Positions 34,537 to 46,670 of a stretch of DNA of 64,000 nucleotides are shown one piece after another. Every line of letters starts with the position of its first letter. Position 1 is the stretch's first letter. The position numbers were made by a program, and so were the translations under genes. The DNA is from Chinchilla lanigera (Eukaryota; Chordata; Mammalia; Rodentia; Chinchillidae), in contig NW_004955416.1 of NCBI RefSeq assembly GCF_000276665.1, positions 5,486,845 through 5,550,844 on the forward strand. The letters are read 5' to 3'. The notes below the pieces were generated by a model. That model did no database searches and had not been told where the DNA came from. It saw nothing but the letters and a program-made list of their open reading frames with translations.

Positions 34537-35536
34537 CTACAGGGAGGGAATTAAAAATCACAGTCCAGCGCTGAAGCCAAGGGCTCAGATGGGCGGGCTC
34601 ACGCAGGAATTTGCAGCTACAAAAGAGGTCTCTGAGAAAGAGAGGCTAATGTGTCCCACTGTAAAAGTGCTGAGGCCGGGAGCAGAGAGGAAAGGTGATC
34701 TTCTAGTGACAGTCTTCAGTGTCACCACACACAAGGGCTCTGATAAGACCAGGCGTGCGGTAATCAAAGGAGCCGCATTGTGTGCATCAGAGGTAGGTAC
34801 AAAGGAGAGAACTACAGACAAACCGACTGTCCAAAAACTGGGCCAATGAGCCCATACAGTATGCTTTTTCACACGTTAGAATATTGTCTCACCAGGGAAA
34901 ACAACATTTATAAAAAGTCTTTAAGGACTAGAGAACATTCTTTCAGGGGCTGGGGATTTAGCTCAGCGGCAAACATGCCTGCCTGGCAAGCGCAAGGTCG
35001 TGAGTTCGGTTCCCGGTACCGGAGAAAAACCAAAAAAAAAAAAAAAAAAAAAAAAGAGAACATTCTTTCAATAGAAAGTTAAGTGCAAACTATAGGATAT
35101 AAAACTAGGCGCATTTTTATACCAACTATGTTAAAAAAAATCCATGTGGGAAAAAGGAAATGTACGAAAATAGGTAGCTGGATGTGAATGATTTATATTA
35201 CTTTCTGAATTTAAAAAATGTATAATCAGCTACATTACCTTTATAATTAGGAATGAAAATAAATGCCTGTATCCCTCCCTATGGCACTTGACACCAAAAT
35301 GCTGTAAAACTGAAAAAAAGTACTGGTGTAAGATCTTGGCTCAGGTACCTCAGAAGAAGCTCACTGGCTTCCGCGCAGGACTTTGCAGAACTGAGGCCTG
35401 CCCTTTCTGGGGTGTGCAGCGCGTACGGGTCTATGGATGTGGGGGGAAGGCAGGAGGTCAGGAAAGACCTAGAGTCCCTTGCTGGAGCCTTCTGCTTCAC
35501 CCAGCTCCAGTCTCTAAGCAGGAGCAGAAACGTTAC
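34537..35536 (-). other. RASGRP1 intron 4
   Basis: A 1,000-nt GT-AG intron (donor gtaacg). It contains a young-looking ID SINE at 34,946-35,054. Nothing else recognised. Confidence 0.85.
34946..35054 (+). mobile_element. ID-type SINE with perfect 16-bp target duplication
   Basis: The body runs from ggggctggggatttagctca through a gcctgcctggcaagcgcaag stem and the box-B GAGTTCGGTTCCC to a long, nearly pure A-tail. The repeat agagaacattctttca is identical on both sides, at 34,930-34,945 and 35,055-35,070. It is antisense to RASGRP1. The intact flanks and tail suggest a recent insertion. Confidence 0.95.
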
Positions 35537-35599
35537 CTTACAAAATAGCAGATCTTCAGACAAACCCCTGGTGAATTCTTTGCCAAGGCGCTTTTATAG
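35537..35599 (-). CDS. RASGRP1: RASGRP1 exon 4, REM domain, after the AT-AC intron
   Basis: A 63-nt exon. It starts with C, completing Leu (CT|C), then YKSALAKNSPGVCLKICYFV and AG of Arg. Its acceptor is AC, not AG. The sequence TTCCCTTAAC lies just upstream, which fits a U12 branch site. Donor AAG|gtaacg is an ordinary GT site. Human has KDALAKNSPGL where this has KSALAKNSPGV. Without the AC acceptor no phase-correct junction exists. Confidence 0.95.
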
Positions 35600-37774
35600 G
35601 TAGAGCTGTGGTTAAGGGAAACAGCAACTGTTACGGAAACCAAGCACCTTCCATCTTTGGAAGTATCTGCTCGAACGGCCCCATGACCTCTTGCCTGTGT
35701 CCCAGAGACTAGCGTCCAACTGAGTCAGCAAGCTGAAGAGGGCAACTCCTTCTATCTTTAAAAATGCTTCCAGTAACTGATTCATGCAGCAAAAATTTGC
35801 ATAGTGAATTACAAAAGGAAGAATTATATATTCAATTATAATAATTCACTGTCATGATAGTTAAGAATAATGTGAAAGTTACAACGCATGCACCCAGAGG
35901 ATGTCACGGTACAGGAACCTTGGCAGTTGAGAGGACAAGTCAGACAAAGCCATGGGAATAATCCAGAGGGCACTGGAGGTTACCTCAAGGGTCCTCATCA
36001 TCCTAAATATTCAAGAACAGGGAAGAACAGAAAAATGTCATGAAATTTACATGTCTTTAGGGAAAGGATACTCATTTGTTTTAAGAGTTGAAGAAATGAG
36101 ATATCCAATCCAGTGACAAAGCTGAGTGGGTCTCACCACCTTCTTTCCCTCAAGAGACTGAGAAACAGCCTATGGGACAGTGTGCCCCACAAGGCCATGC
36201 CTCTTCCCCCTCAAATCTGTGATGAAACGACTGCAATACAGAGTTCCATGAATTCTAGTGCAGCCCATGAGAGGAATCCAGTAAGCAAGCCAGCAGAAGT
36301 CACAACTAACTGGGGTAGCAGTGGTCTTCCTTTAGTGGGTATGTGTGTTCTGATCCTTGGAAAATTTAGAATTAAATATAGAAAGGTAAAAGGGAGTAAA
36401 AATCTTGTGCTAATGTTTACTTGGAAGGCAACCATGCATTTTGAAACTTTATAAGCCTGTAGCATTTAAAAGCATATTAGAATAGTAGCCTTTAAATTTC
36501 AGTTTAGAATGTGTAATTAAGTGCTTTGGACTTGTGGTTTTATATTGAAACCTAATTTTATAGACAGCTTGGGAACATCTAAGATGTTTGCTTTATTGTT
36601 CATAACTTCAGTCCAGTTATAAAAGCTATTTAGAATTTAGGGAGGCATCTAAAGTATTAAAAAATCTAAAATGTAAAATATTTTACTGTAGTTTAAAACC
36701 ACTGGAAGTATTTCATTAACACTGTTCAAGTTAACCAAACATTTTCCAAAGTCCTTTAAAACTGCTTGCTGAAACACGGTAGGTGCACACAAAAGATAAG
36801 ATTTACAAGCTGAACTTGAAAAACTACAGAGCTGTGGTTGTGACATTCGTAATTTTAATGACCCTCAATTTTAAAAATTAAATGTGAACAAACTTACTGC
36901 CTATAAAATCTGTCCTTGAGATCTGAGCAGCAGAACAAAACAGAAAAAACCACAAAACCTCACACATCAACCAAGGTAATAAAATAAAACTAAGCCCTAG
37001 GCCCCCGGCCAACTTCATGAAGCACGAGGTTCTGATGCCCACCTCTCCCGGGCGCAGCAGGAGACTTTTCCACCTCTTTACGCCACAGCAACACGAAAGC
37101 CTAGCACCTCAGAGCAAAGGGACTCAGGCACGGGTGCAGTGCACGTGAACGCTTCGTAGGGTCTGCGTTTTTGTTATTTTTCTGTCTGTTGAAGCTTCTG
37201 TTCCTCTTTCTTACTCTCCTGTTTTAAAAACGATTAGATGGCGTGGTGCACCGGCACAGCGGATCACTGTGGGCCCCGTCTTCCTCCCGCTGCCCCAGCC
37301 TTCTCTCCAAACATCTCCTGTCAGCGCTTAGACGTTGCAGTGTGCGTACTGCGCCTGTCCACCTGAGCGCTGGGGCTGGGGCCCCTCGAACCCAGCCTCC
37401 TGAGGTCATGAGAGCCTGAGGCCCTGGCAAAGGCAGCCCCCCGCAAAGGCCCTTTTCTCACTTGGGGGGTGGGGACCAAACACCCAGCACACACAGGCTG
37501 AGTCATCGGAGGCTCAGGGGTCTGTGATCTGGGTAACCTTCAGCATTTGCTGAAAGCCTCAGACTCAAACACCTTTTCTTCTCTCCAGAACTAGTGTTGT
37601 GGCCAGGGAGGGCCCACATCGCGCTGACTGTGCTTTTCAGGCCTCTAAACTATTCAAAGCATGTTTTTAAACGAATCTCCCCTGACCCCACCTAATGGAA
37701 AACAGGAAACCACCTGAGCCTATTGCCTATTTAACTAAAAGTTCTATTACTTCCACATCAAAGAACACGGAAAT

Positions 37775-37979
37775 CAGCGTGGCGTGGTAGGGCACACCTG
37801 TAATCCCAGCACTTTGGAGGCTGGGGCAGGAGGATCTCAAGTTTGAGCCTGGCCTGGACAACTTATGTGCTTAGAGAGACACTGTCTCAAAATAAAAAAA
37901 AGGGCTAGGGATACAGCTCAATGCAAACAGCCTGGGTTCAATCCCCTGTACCATAAAAAACCAAAACAGAAAAACAAAA
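37775..37979 (+). mobile_element. B1-ID composite SINE
   Basis: A 7SL-derived B1 half (ggcacacctgtaatcccagc, ctgtctcaaaat) is followed by an A-rich linker and a reduced ID half (agggctagggatacagctca, gggttcaatcccctgtacc) and A-rich tail. The two halves in this order occur again at 46.7 and 52.4 kb, so it is a real composite family and not a chance neighbour pair. Confidence 0.85.
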
Positions 37980-40856
37980 TGGGAAACCAAGTGTGGGGGA
38001 AAAAAAATCATTTTGCTTCAGTGCTTAACCTGACTCTCCATAACAGGGAGTTTTTTATTTCATACTCCCCTCTTAGAATCCTTTTCTCTACTTCAGGTTA
38101 AATCTTAACCTCAAGCAAAACCCAGATATGTGACCTGAAAGTTCTAGCAAATACAAAGAAAAGCATGCAATGTTTTGTACCTATAATAATGCACCATTTA
38201 TTGCACGCTACCATGAGACGGTCACTAAACCAAGAGAAACAAAGATCAGGAAGCCCTGGGCCCTGCCCTGGAGGGCCAGTCTATTGGAGAAAATGACAGG
38301 CAAATAGAAACAATACATATTCTTTAAAAACATGTTTCTATTTTTTCTTCATTTGTAATTTAAACTTGCCATACCTTTGGAACCTCTCATTAGCAAAATT
38401 CAGCAGCTAGACACAAGGTTCTATAAGTTATAGTGTTTGAAAGAGCCACTTATAACATGTACATATTATAGTACTGCAAAACTTACAGACTCAAGTTCTG
38501 TTAGACCAACTAATTAACACCCTAAGAGCACTTCACACTTTCTGTAGTCACAGGCAAAATGCTTTTGAAGGCAGAATACATTCAGATAAGGAAGGAGAGA
38601 GGAAGAGAGGGAGGGAGAGGGGAAAAAGAGAGAGGCTTTGATTTAAGCAATGTAAAACTAAAGGGAAAGAAATCAAATGGATGTGCAATCCCCAGAAGAC
38701 TATCTTAAAACACTAGAAGTATTTCTGAAGCAGAAGGAGGGCTGGAAGGTCAGGAAAAACCCCTTGGAGAGTTCGTGAAAGGAGTTTACCAGGCACAGAG
38801 AGAGAGAGGAGGGCTTCCAAGCCCAAGGCCTGGGAGTGGCCCCCTACATCTGGAGTGCTGAGGGGTGCAGTGTGGAGGGGAAGGGACCGGGGAGCGCCGC
38901 AGGAAGCAGGAGGGGCAGGCTGGGCTGGACTGCCAGGGCTTTGGCCAGCAAGCTGAGGAGTCACACATGAGCCCGGTGGTTGGGAGAGGTTCTGAAGCAA
39001 CTGCCTACCTGGCTGATTTTAAGGAAAGCACCGTGATGCAGATAATAAATACAAGAGGGACCATGTACAGGAGATGACCAGTAGGGCCAGAGGGCTGGGA
39101 AAGACATGGGGACTTGGACTTAGACGGCAGCGCAGGAATGGAGGGAGACCAGAGAAGAGTCAATTCTGAAACAGAAACTCTAGGACAGGGCGGCAGAGCC
39201 TGTGGGCGGTGAAGGCCAGGGAGTTGCCAAGACTGCTTCTGACATTTCTGGTTTAGGCAGCTGGCAATGACACCACAGCTGAAGTTGGAAACGAAACGCA
39301 GATGTCAGAGCAGGTCTGATGTGGCTGGGGTTGGGGTGAGCTCGTGAACAGATGAAGGTCTTTCAACAAGCTATGGTGACGTGTCAGCAGGAAGAGCTGG
39401 TCCAGATCTTCAAAACAGGGTTTAGGCTTGAGAAACATCTCGCAAGCGAGCAGCACAGAAGGGCAGCGTGGACGTGCAGGACAGAAGCACCTCACAGGCC
39501 AGCCAAGTGACAGGGAGAACAGCAGGCTCCTGAATTCAAGGGCAGCTCAGGGAAGAGGCCGGACGGGACCTGGGGAAGGGACAGCAGAGAAGGCAAGGAG
39601 CCCCAGGGCAGAGCTCCATGGAGAGGCAGAGGCTGTCTGGCAGTCACTGTCCACAGGATTGGACAAGCCCTGGGACTAGCGATCGTAGGTCCCTGGTGCT
39701 CTCAGAAGGAAGTCTGAGCGCTTGAGAAGGAGCAATGGTTGAGTTAAGGACCAGGAGTAAAGAGATCAGAGAGAGTGACTGCAAAGTATTTTAAGATGCA
39801 TCAAATTTCTAACCTAGCAATCAGTGAAGGGCAAGTGGGATAATGAGATTAGCTTTAGTTTGGGGACACTCGAGTGTGTTGTGGCTGAGGGGCAGGTGCC
39901 AGTGAGAGGCGGTGTTTGTGGGTCTAGGGGAGAGAGAGGTAACTGGCAGAGAATGGGTCTGTGAGCAGAGGGAACGTGAGCAGGGCAGGGGGCCACTCTG
40001 CGGCAGGACCGGGGGCTCTCCCAGGGACAGCTTGGTCCCGAGGTCAACACCTTTTGAGGAAGGAACATCTGATCACCCACACTGCTTGTAATCACTGGAA
40101 CATGGAGTTAACAAAAAGCAGAAAGCCTCTGAGTTGCTGCTTCAAGGTTTGAAAATTCTCTGCAGACAAGGTATCTGCACATTCTCTGTACCTGTCACTG
40201 CACAGACCTCTCCCACGCTCCACCCTCTGGGGGCCACGGAACTGCGACTCTGGAGGTGGGGGATAAGACTCCTGAGTGGGGCTAGGGAAGAGACTCAGGC
40301 GTGATGAACTTCTTTTTCTTCATATTTAGTATTTAGTTTTTCTAATGGCCATAAGATGAGCTGGGAGGAGTCAGCAGAGTAGTAAAGGATTAGTCGTGAC
40401 TCAGTCCCAGGACACACACTCCAGGTGCTAAACGGTCTCACCTCCCCTACGGGCCTTTTCTCTCCACAGCTCACAAGGCAGCAGTGAGAAAGGGAAAGCA
40501 GGCGCCTCCTCCCTCCTCCCCAGATTCACACCCACAAGAGGGCTGGGACCCAGCAGGGTTTGCTCTGGGCGTCATCAGTGCCTCTGCCTGGCAAGAAGGC
40601 TCCAGCTTATCTTCTAGGATGCTGTAGCCACGGGAGCTTTCTCCTGAGCCAGGGGAGGCCTGAAAAGTTGGGAAGGAAAGCCAGGCAAGGGAGCACTGCT
40701 AGAGTCCTGCTGGTGCCCTTGTCAGCCGGTATAGGATGTCTACGGATCCTGACTACTCTACAGGGAACAGCCTTCACCAGGCAGACATACTGCAGGTAAC
40801 TTCTTTAAGCACCTCTGGGAGCACTTTTGCTGCATGCAAAAGAACAGGCACGTATG

Positions 40857-40858
<2 letters not shown>

Positions 40859-40909
<51 letters not shown>
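40859..40909 (+). repeat. (CA)n microsatellite
   Basis: About 25 uninterrupted CA units. In the RASGRP1 transcript this reads (UG)n and lies about 130 nt downstream of the U12 donor. Confidence 0.98.
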
Positions 40910-40912
<3 letters not shown>

Positions 40913-41041
40913 GAAAAGATATATGGAACAATTTACACTGACGGTTATTCCCAACCAGTCAACAGAAAGCACACTTGAAATGTCAGGCTACATTTTGGAT
41001 GAGCCCCACTTTGGGGTTCCCGTCGCTGTGTGCAAGGATAT

Positions 41042-41147
41042 AGGGTCATAACTTTTTGGAGCAGTTCCGTAGAGGAGATGATGATTCGGTGCATAGTCAG
41101 CGTGACTTGCAGCAGTTGGTTACTTCGGCACAGGTTTCCATCTGCAT
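41042..41147 (-). CDS. RASGRP1: RASGRP1 exon 3, REM domain, before the AT-AC intron
   Basis: A 106-nt exon with acceptor tttcag. It completes Asp and encodes [20 protein letters not shown] then [14 protein letters not shown] and CT of Leu. It is the N-terminal part of the REM domain. No GT occurs at the required donor position; the next bases are ATATCCTT, a U12 AT donor. Human has VML for VTL, RIV for RII and KVI for KVM. It is the most 5' exon I can see: the preceding exon, ending in QSF plus G, was not found up to 64,000. Confidence 0.95.
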
Positions 41148-42654
41148 CTGAAAATACAAAGAGCAGTGTCTGAGTCTGGCCACACAGATAAGCAGGCACC
41201 TGGGGCCGCCTGGCACCCTTCGCTACTCGGTGGGCAGCTGCCTAGGAGACAGTGCTTTCCTTCCATTCCCCAGGACTTCGCTCCCTGTGTCCTAGCTTGT
41301 CTTATTTTCCTGCTATACTTTCTCCTGCCAAATGTCCACTTTGATGTTCATTAATCACGCTGACCCAAGGGTGGGAGAAATCTGCACTAAGACACTTGTG
41401 CCTCTGGAAAGCAGGAGCACACCCAGGTTTAGGGGAGCTAAAACTACATGTAGTGGGAGTGAAGAGGGTGGAGACCTCTCTAACGCCAGACAGAGTGAGA
41501 GAGGTCACTGTGTTAATTCACTGCAGTTAAGGTATTGTTACTTTCAAAAATTTTACAAAAATATATGAACATATGAACACATTTCTAGGGCTCTCTCATG
41601 GCCCTGGAAGGGGCGTATGCAAGTAAGGGCCCCTAGCTGCACAGTGTGTATTTATATATATTTCTGGCTAGGAACAAAAAAGACTAGAAACAAGCACTAC
41701 CTCCGAAAGCTGTCAGAATTGTAGGTACCCATGATGACTTGCATCAAAGAGCACGGTCAGCTGGGTTTCCAAATAATAAGATGCATTCTACACATGGACA
41801 CTGGGTGTAAAACTTCTGCTTGGTGTGGTTTTCAAAGCCTTTCGACATTAATGGCATGAAGTGTGCCGGTTATTCACCGCCAGATCAGTGCTTTGGGCTT
41901 CACCATGAATCACATCACCTTGGCTTCCTTGCCAGCTGGCTTCCGGCTAGGTTCAACCACTGGGAAACAGCAGCGGGAGTCAAGCGGAGAGAGCAGGTAG
42001 GGTATTTCTCACCCCTTCTCTCGTGGACACCACTGCCCCTAAAGTGACAGCCCGTCTCTGCAATCACTGATCACACCGGTTGGCTCTGCCTTCCTGACCA
42101 CAGCTCTCACTGGGATCTCATGCTATAATCGCCTTTGACCCACTGGTTCTAAGGATGGTGATGACTTTTGGAAGGTCTTAATTCCATTCTCCTCCCTTTA
42201 AGAAGTTTCCTCATTAAAGTGTCTGCATTTAGAGCAACGGAGTGGTTCTGTTTTAAAGCTGAACACCAGTAATTTGGAGGAAAGTATCAAATGAAAGAGT
42301 ATACATTAAACTTCTATCATCTGCTTTGCTCTTCAGAGTATATTATAGAAAGGAGGTTATCACTGTCATTAAATTTCAAGCTGTCAGAATTTGGGCTCAG
42401 AAGCCCTGACTCTTTAAATGAACGAAAGTCAGTTCACTGAGAAAATTCAAGCAAACTGACAGTACTTCTCCGCTTCCCATCACCAAATCTGCCAACTGGT
42501 GCTCCACTGCTAGTGCCTGCCCTTCCCTCTACCGTGAAGGGAAGGAAGGGCTTCCAGAGGCTGACATCCCCACGGTGCTCCTGTTCTCCTCTTCTGAAAG
42601 ATGTAGATGCACTTGTCTAATTCTTCTCTCGCAGTATCAGCTCTTCTCTCTGCT

Positions 42655-43990
42655 GACTTAACTGCACTGGCATTCATTCATTTCTTCATATTTATTTATT
42701 TACTTATCTCATTTCCCTTTTTAAAGTTGTATATGTTTATGATACATAAAAAATATATTCATTCAATGTCATTTAAATGTGCCCCTCTATCTCCCGCTTC
42801 AAACAAAATGAAATGAAATAGTACCTTAAACTCTGGTCCTCTCTACCTTCCCCTCATCTCTGTCTGCCTTCTCAGCAAAGCCTCATGGTCACCCCAGCTC
42901 ACCTCCCATTCATTTCTCAACCATTCTCATCTTCACTTCTGTATCCACTGTTCCACTGTCTTCTGTTTTCAAAGCCACCCATCAGCGGCACACTGCTGAA
43001 CCCGACAGCCATTTCTCTGTCCTCGCCTCACTTTGTGACTCAGTTGCGTTCCGCCCAGCACAGCCTGCGCTGCCGGTTCTCATCCTGGAACACTTCCTTC
43101 TCTTGGCTTCTACAGCTTCACGTGCTCTCACTTCTCCCTCAGCCTCTTCTTCTGTCTCCTCTTCCTCTGCTGGGCTTTTAAATGTCAGCCTGCTCTGAAA
43201 GCTTAATCCTCCCACTTATTTTTTTCTAAAATTTTTTTAAAATTTAAAGCTTCTTATAGTTTAAATTTTAAAAATTTTTAACTTTTTCTAGTTGAACTCC
43301 TCTAGCTCTTTGCCAAAACACTATCTCTGTGTGGATGACTGCCCAACTTTTATCTTCAGCCTTGAACAGCAGGTTAGTATGTGCCGCAGCCTACTCGACA
43401 GATCCCCTTCGAGATCTCACCATCGGGACAAACCCCTGACCTCCCCCTCCCGCATCGTTCCTCCTCCAGTCTCTCTTTATCTACAGGTATGGCACCACTG
43501 AACACCTTCAAAGTTTCCCACACTGAAAACCTACGAGTCATGCTTCATATTTTTTCATTTTCACTCATATTTATTCCATCAGGAAATCTTGATTTCTATT
43601 TCCAAAATAGATCTCAAGCCTTTTACTTCAGTCCATCCTTGCAACACTCTAGTTGCAACCACAATGACCCAATGAATGAACTGATTTCTCCGCTTCCATT
43701 CTTGGCCACCGATAATCCATTCTCCCCACAGCTGCCAGGAGTGAATCACGCCATGCAGTCAATACTCTGAAATGAACTGCAGTCTACTTCCTGTAAAACC
43801 CCTGCAGCCAGCAGTGGGGCAGGTGTCCTGGCCTCTTTGAATACTGCCCCCTTCTTCCTGCACCAGGTTACTTCTCTCCCTACTTCTGCTGATACCTTGG
43901 ACACTCCAAGCTTGTTCCACCCTTCCACTTTCTCCACACTCAATTTCCAGGGCCTAGAACAGAGCTGGCACATAGCAGGTACTTGTTAAA
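42655..43990 (+). repeat. Old interspersed repeat region ending in an L2/MIR-type tail
   Basis: The end at about 43,930-43,990 (cagggcctagaacagagctg, then gcacatagcaggtacttgtt) is the common L2/MIR-class 3' tail. The CT-rich blocks before it have the look of old degenerate repeats. The segment at about 42,720-42,780 resembles 53,490-53,540 (both contain gatacataa followed by attcatt), so these share an unclassified repeat. Confidence 0.4.
43228..43279. repeat. AT-rich inverted repeat
   Basis: The left arm 43,228-43,248 (A/T only) is the near-exact reverse complement of 43,260-43,279, with an 11-nt loop (gcttcttatag). Confidence 0.7.
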
Positions 43991-44284
43991 TACATGTTGA
44001 CTGAGTGTATTAACTGTCTCCAATAGGAAACCCTTAACATCCCATGTCTCTTTGGAAATTGAGTTTGATTTTGTCATTAGCTATTTGGTTGATGAGATAT
44101 ACATACTTATTTACTTCTTAACCACAGTTTTCAAAAGAGACTCAAAGTTGCAGTTTGGCAGAACAGTTTGTTAATAGTTCTGCAAATCTCCTATTAGTTC
44201 TTTTAAAATTATACTCTGATGAGGAGGGGTTAGTATGGCTTTCTCTGCATTTACTGGCCCACATAATTTCTGTAGTAATTCTAT

Positions 44285-44580
44285 CTTGCCACAGACGATG
44301 CATAACAAACCATTCCAAAATTTAGTGACTTAAATTGGTAACCATTCATTTTTGCTTCAGTGTCTGTGCACGAGCTGGGGGCCAGCAGACAGAAGCTGGG
44401 CTTTGCCGGGGGCCCTGCCCCAACATCTCCCAGCTCCCCTGCACCAGTAGGCTGGTGGCAGTAGGTTCTACTCATGCCAGTGACAGGACACTGAAGAGTA
44501 ACTGGAAGTCTGCAATGCCTCTTAGCCCAGGATGGCGTGCTGACATTCTGTCTCACTGTCAGCCAAAAGAAGTCACAATG
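44285..44580 (+). repeat. Probable ancient interspersed repeat, unclassified
   Basis: The opening (gatgcataacaaaccattcc, then aaaatttagtgacttaaatt) matches a common motif of old mammalian repeats. I cannot place it in a family from memory. A 122-codon ORF over it has no recognisable domain. Confidence 0.35.
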
Positions 44581-45199
44581 TTGAATCTCAATTCAAAGGG
44601 CAGGAACTTCAAAGTCACAGGGAAAAACATCAGAAATAGAGACGATAAAAAACTGGCAGTACTAATGCAATCACACCCACCACAGATACCGCAGCGGGAG
44701 TAATGCTATTCCCGAGTACTATGGGGAAAATCAGGAGAAATCAACCTGTAGCTCACATTAGAACGCTCACATGAGCAATGGACACAGGGCCAGGCTCATT
44801 CAGCGTGGACAGCTCCTCAGACTTGCCCTCTCATTATCACTTTATGGCAGGCTGGCATGTTTCCATGGATGCTTACAAATGAGGGACGGGGCTCAGAAGC
44901 ATCCTCAGTGAAAATAGTTGCCTTTGAATCTTTGAGGCATCAGCTGCTGGAGAAAGTTTAGATTTGTTCCATGGGGCAGCAAAAGGCAGCACCAAAGTAG
45001 ATGGACAGAAGTTATAGGAAATAGGATTGGGCATAATATGTGGCAGAAGACTCCAGCCATTAAGGTTGTGCAACAGAGCTTTCCCATCACTGCAGTATTC
45101 GAGAGGAGGCTCATGGGTGATACTTAAATGAGCAGTGCTGTAATTGGCACAGCAAGGGCCACTCACGGAAATCCTATTGAATACCTGTGCTTTACAATG

Positions 45200-45400
45200 T
45201 TATTTCCAGTTCGCAGAATAGCCCTGCAATATTTGCACTGTCCATAATTTACAGCAAAAAATTAAAGCATGAAGACTTTGGATAATTTGTTCCAGGTCAA
45301 AGAGACAATGGGCAGAAGGGCTAGGAGCTGACCCCTGGTTACTCAGCTCCACAGCCCGGCTCCTTCCATGCCCCTGGCTGTGGGCTACACGGCCATCTGT
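45200..45400 (+). repeat. MIR-like SINE
   Basis: Diverged MIR order is visible: an ATAATTTACAGCAAAAAATTAAAGC block, then GGATAATTTGTTCCAGGTCA and CTAGGAGCTGACCCC, as in the MIR core and 3' part. Confidence 0.5.
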
Positions 45401-46670
45401 CAGAACAGGGGAGACCACTCCAGGTGAGCTGTAAGAACTCCTCCAGTCCTTACAGTCACAAGCCCAGAGGTTCCTCTAGGATAGTGGGCTGGAGCCAGTA
45501 CATATTTGGCAGAACGGCTTTTGTATACTAATGATGTCTCAAAACTCCTCTAGGCCTTTGTTGCTTTATCTTGGTGAAAGTTGCCTGTAAGCACTGAGGG
45601 TGCCGCGCCTCAGACTCACAGTCACATTCACACCACTTCTCCTTGCACCTCTTGTTCCACCCAGCTGCAGCGCCTTCCCGTGCTGCGCTCGTGAGTCCTC
45701 ACACGCTCTCTGTGGAGGTGAGTGCTGCCCAACGGTGGGACCAGAGGGGATGACTCACTCCACAGGGAGGCAGAGACGGGTGAGGGAAAAGGCAGAAAAA
45801 AAAATGCTATCTGCACTTAGTCAGGAGCTCGATTTCCTCTCTGCTCCTGCTTCTCATTTTTTTAAGAAGAGCACAGTGCGCTGCAGTCACCTGCCCTCAT
45901 TCCCGCCACCAGGTCTTCCCCACAAGACCCCTAGTCCCCACGTGACCCCATCAAGGCTGCATCCCCCAGCCACACCTCCCCTTTTGCAGAGAAGCAGCCT
46001 CCTTTTGCAAGACACATTTCCAAAGTAGGTGGTCAGAGGGGATCCACCTTCCAGGCTTGCTGGATTTTATTTTGCTATAGCTTTGCTATAAGTTGATTTA
46101 AATATTTCAATGAATAATTCCATTTCTGTTTTCATCTGTAAGCTTTTTAAAAGTGCAGGGTATCATACTAAAAATTCTATTAAGTAAAAATGTGCATTGC
46201 ATAATAAAAAGTGCATAACTTTTCATTAAACTCTGCTTCTCTTTATACTTTGGGAAAGGCTTCTTTAAAGGGGTGAAACCTGTCCGTGTTACAAAATGTC
46301 AATCTTACATACTCTAACACTTGACTTGGGAGAAAATATATTCTGCTAGAGAAGTGTACTATTATAAAGACCCATTCCCTGCACAGCACACAGAAAAGCT
46401 GTGAGGGTCCAGAGAGTCATGTTTCAAGGGGCCAACAACCCATTTTCTACCATTAGTCTCGGTGCTGCCAGGTGTTAAACCTTATGGAATCACAGAATCT
46501 CAAGGTGAAAGGACCATTTTCTACCTCCACTTTCCATCTCATGCATGATTTCTTTCTGAAAGTATCACAGCAAATGGTTGTCCAGTCTCTACTTTTATTC
46601 TCATGGGTACAGCTCTCTTACTACTTTATATAGCAACTTTTCATTCTACTTCAACTTTTAAAAAATAGAA

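Larger units (their letters stand above)
35600..41041 (-). other. RASGRP1 intron 3, U12-type AT-AC intron
   Basis: On - the intron begins ATATCCTT right after exon 3 (ACC CT|) and ends CTCTAC before exon 4 (C TAT AAA). The U12 5' splice-site consensus is RTATCCTT, and the branch consensus TTCCTTAAC is matched by TTCCCTTAAC at 35,611-35,620. The branch adenosine lies about 12 nt from the AC. Length 5,442 nt. Contents: a B1-ID composite SINE at 37,775-37,979, a (CA)n tract at 40,859-40,909 and otherwise sequence without recognised features. Confidence 0.93.

Noticed and set aside
34946..35054. Possible tRNA gene (boxes A and B present)
   Set aside because: The body lacks a full tRNA fold, ends in an A-tail and has target duplications; it is an ID SINE, as are the other copies.
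40736..41051. ORFs with poly(Thr-His)
   Set aside because: They are translations of the (CA)n microsatellite and the antisense of exon 3.
45600..46028. 142-codon + strand ORF
   Set aside because: Ser/Pro-rich low-complexity product in intron 2, with no domain and no splice-site context suggesting an exon.
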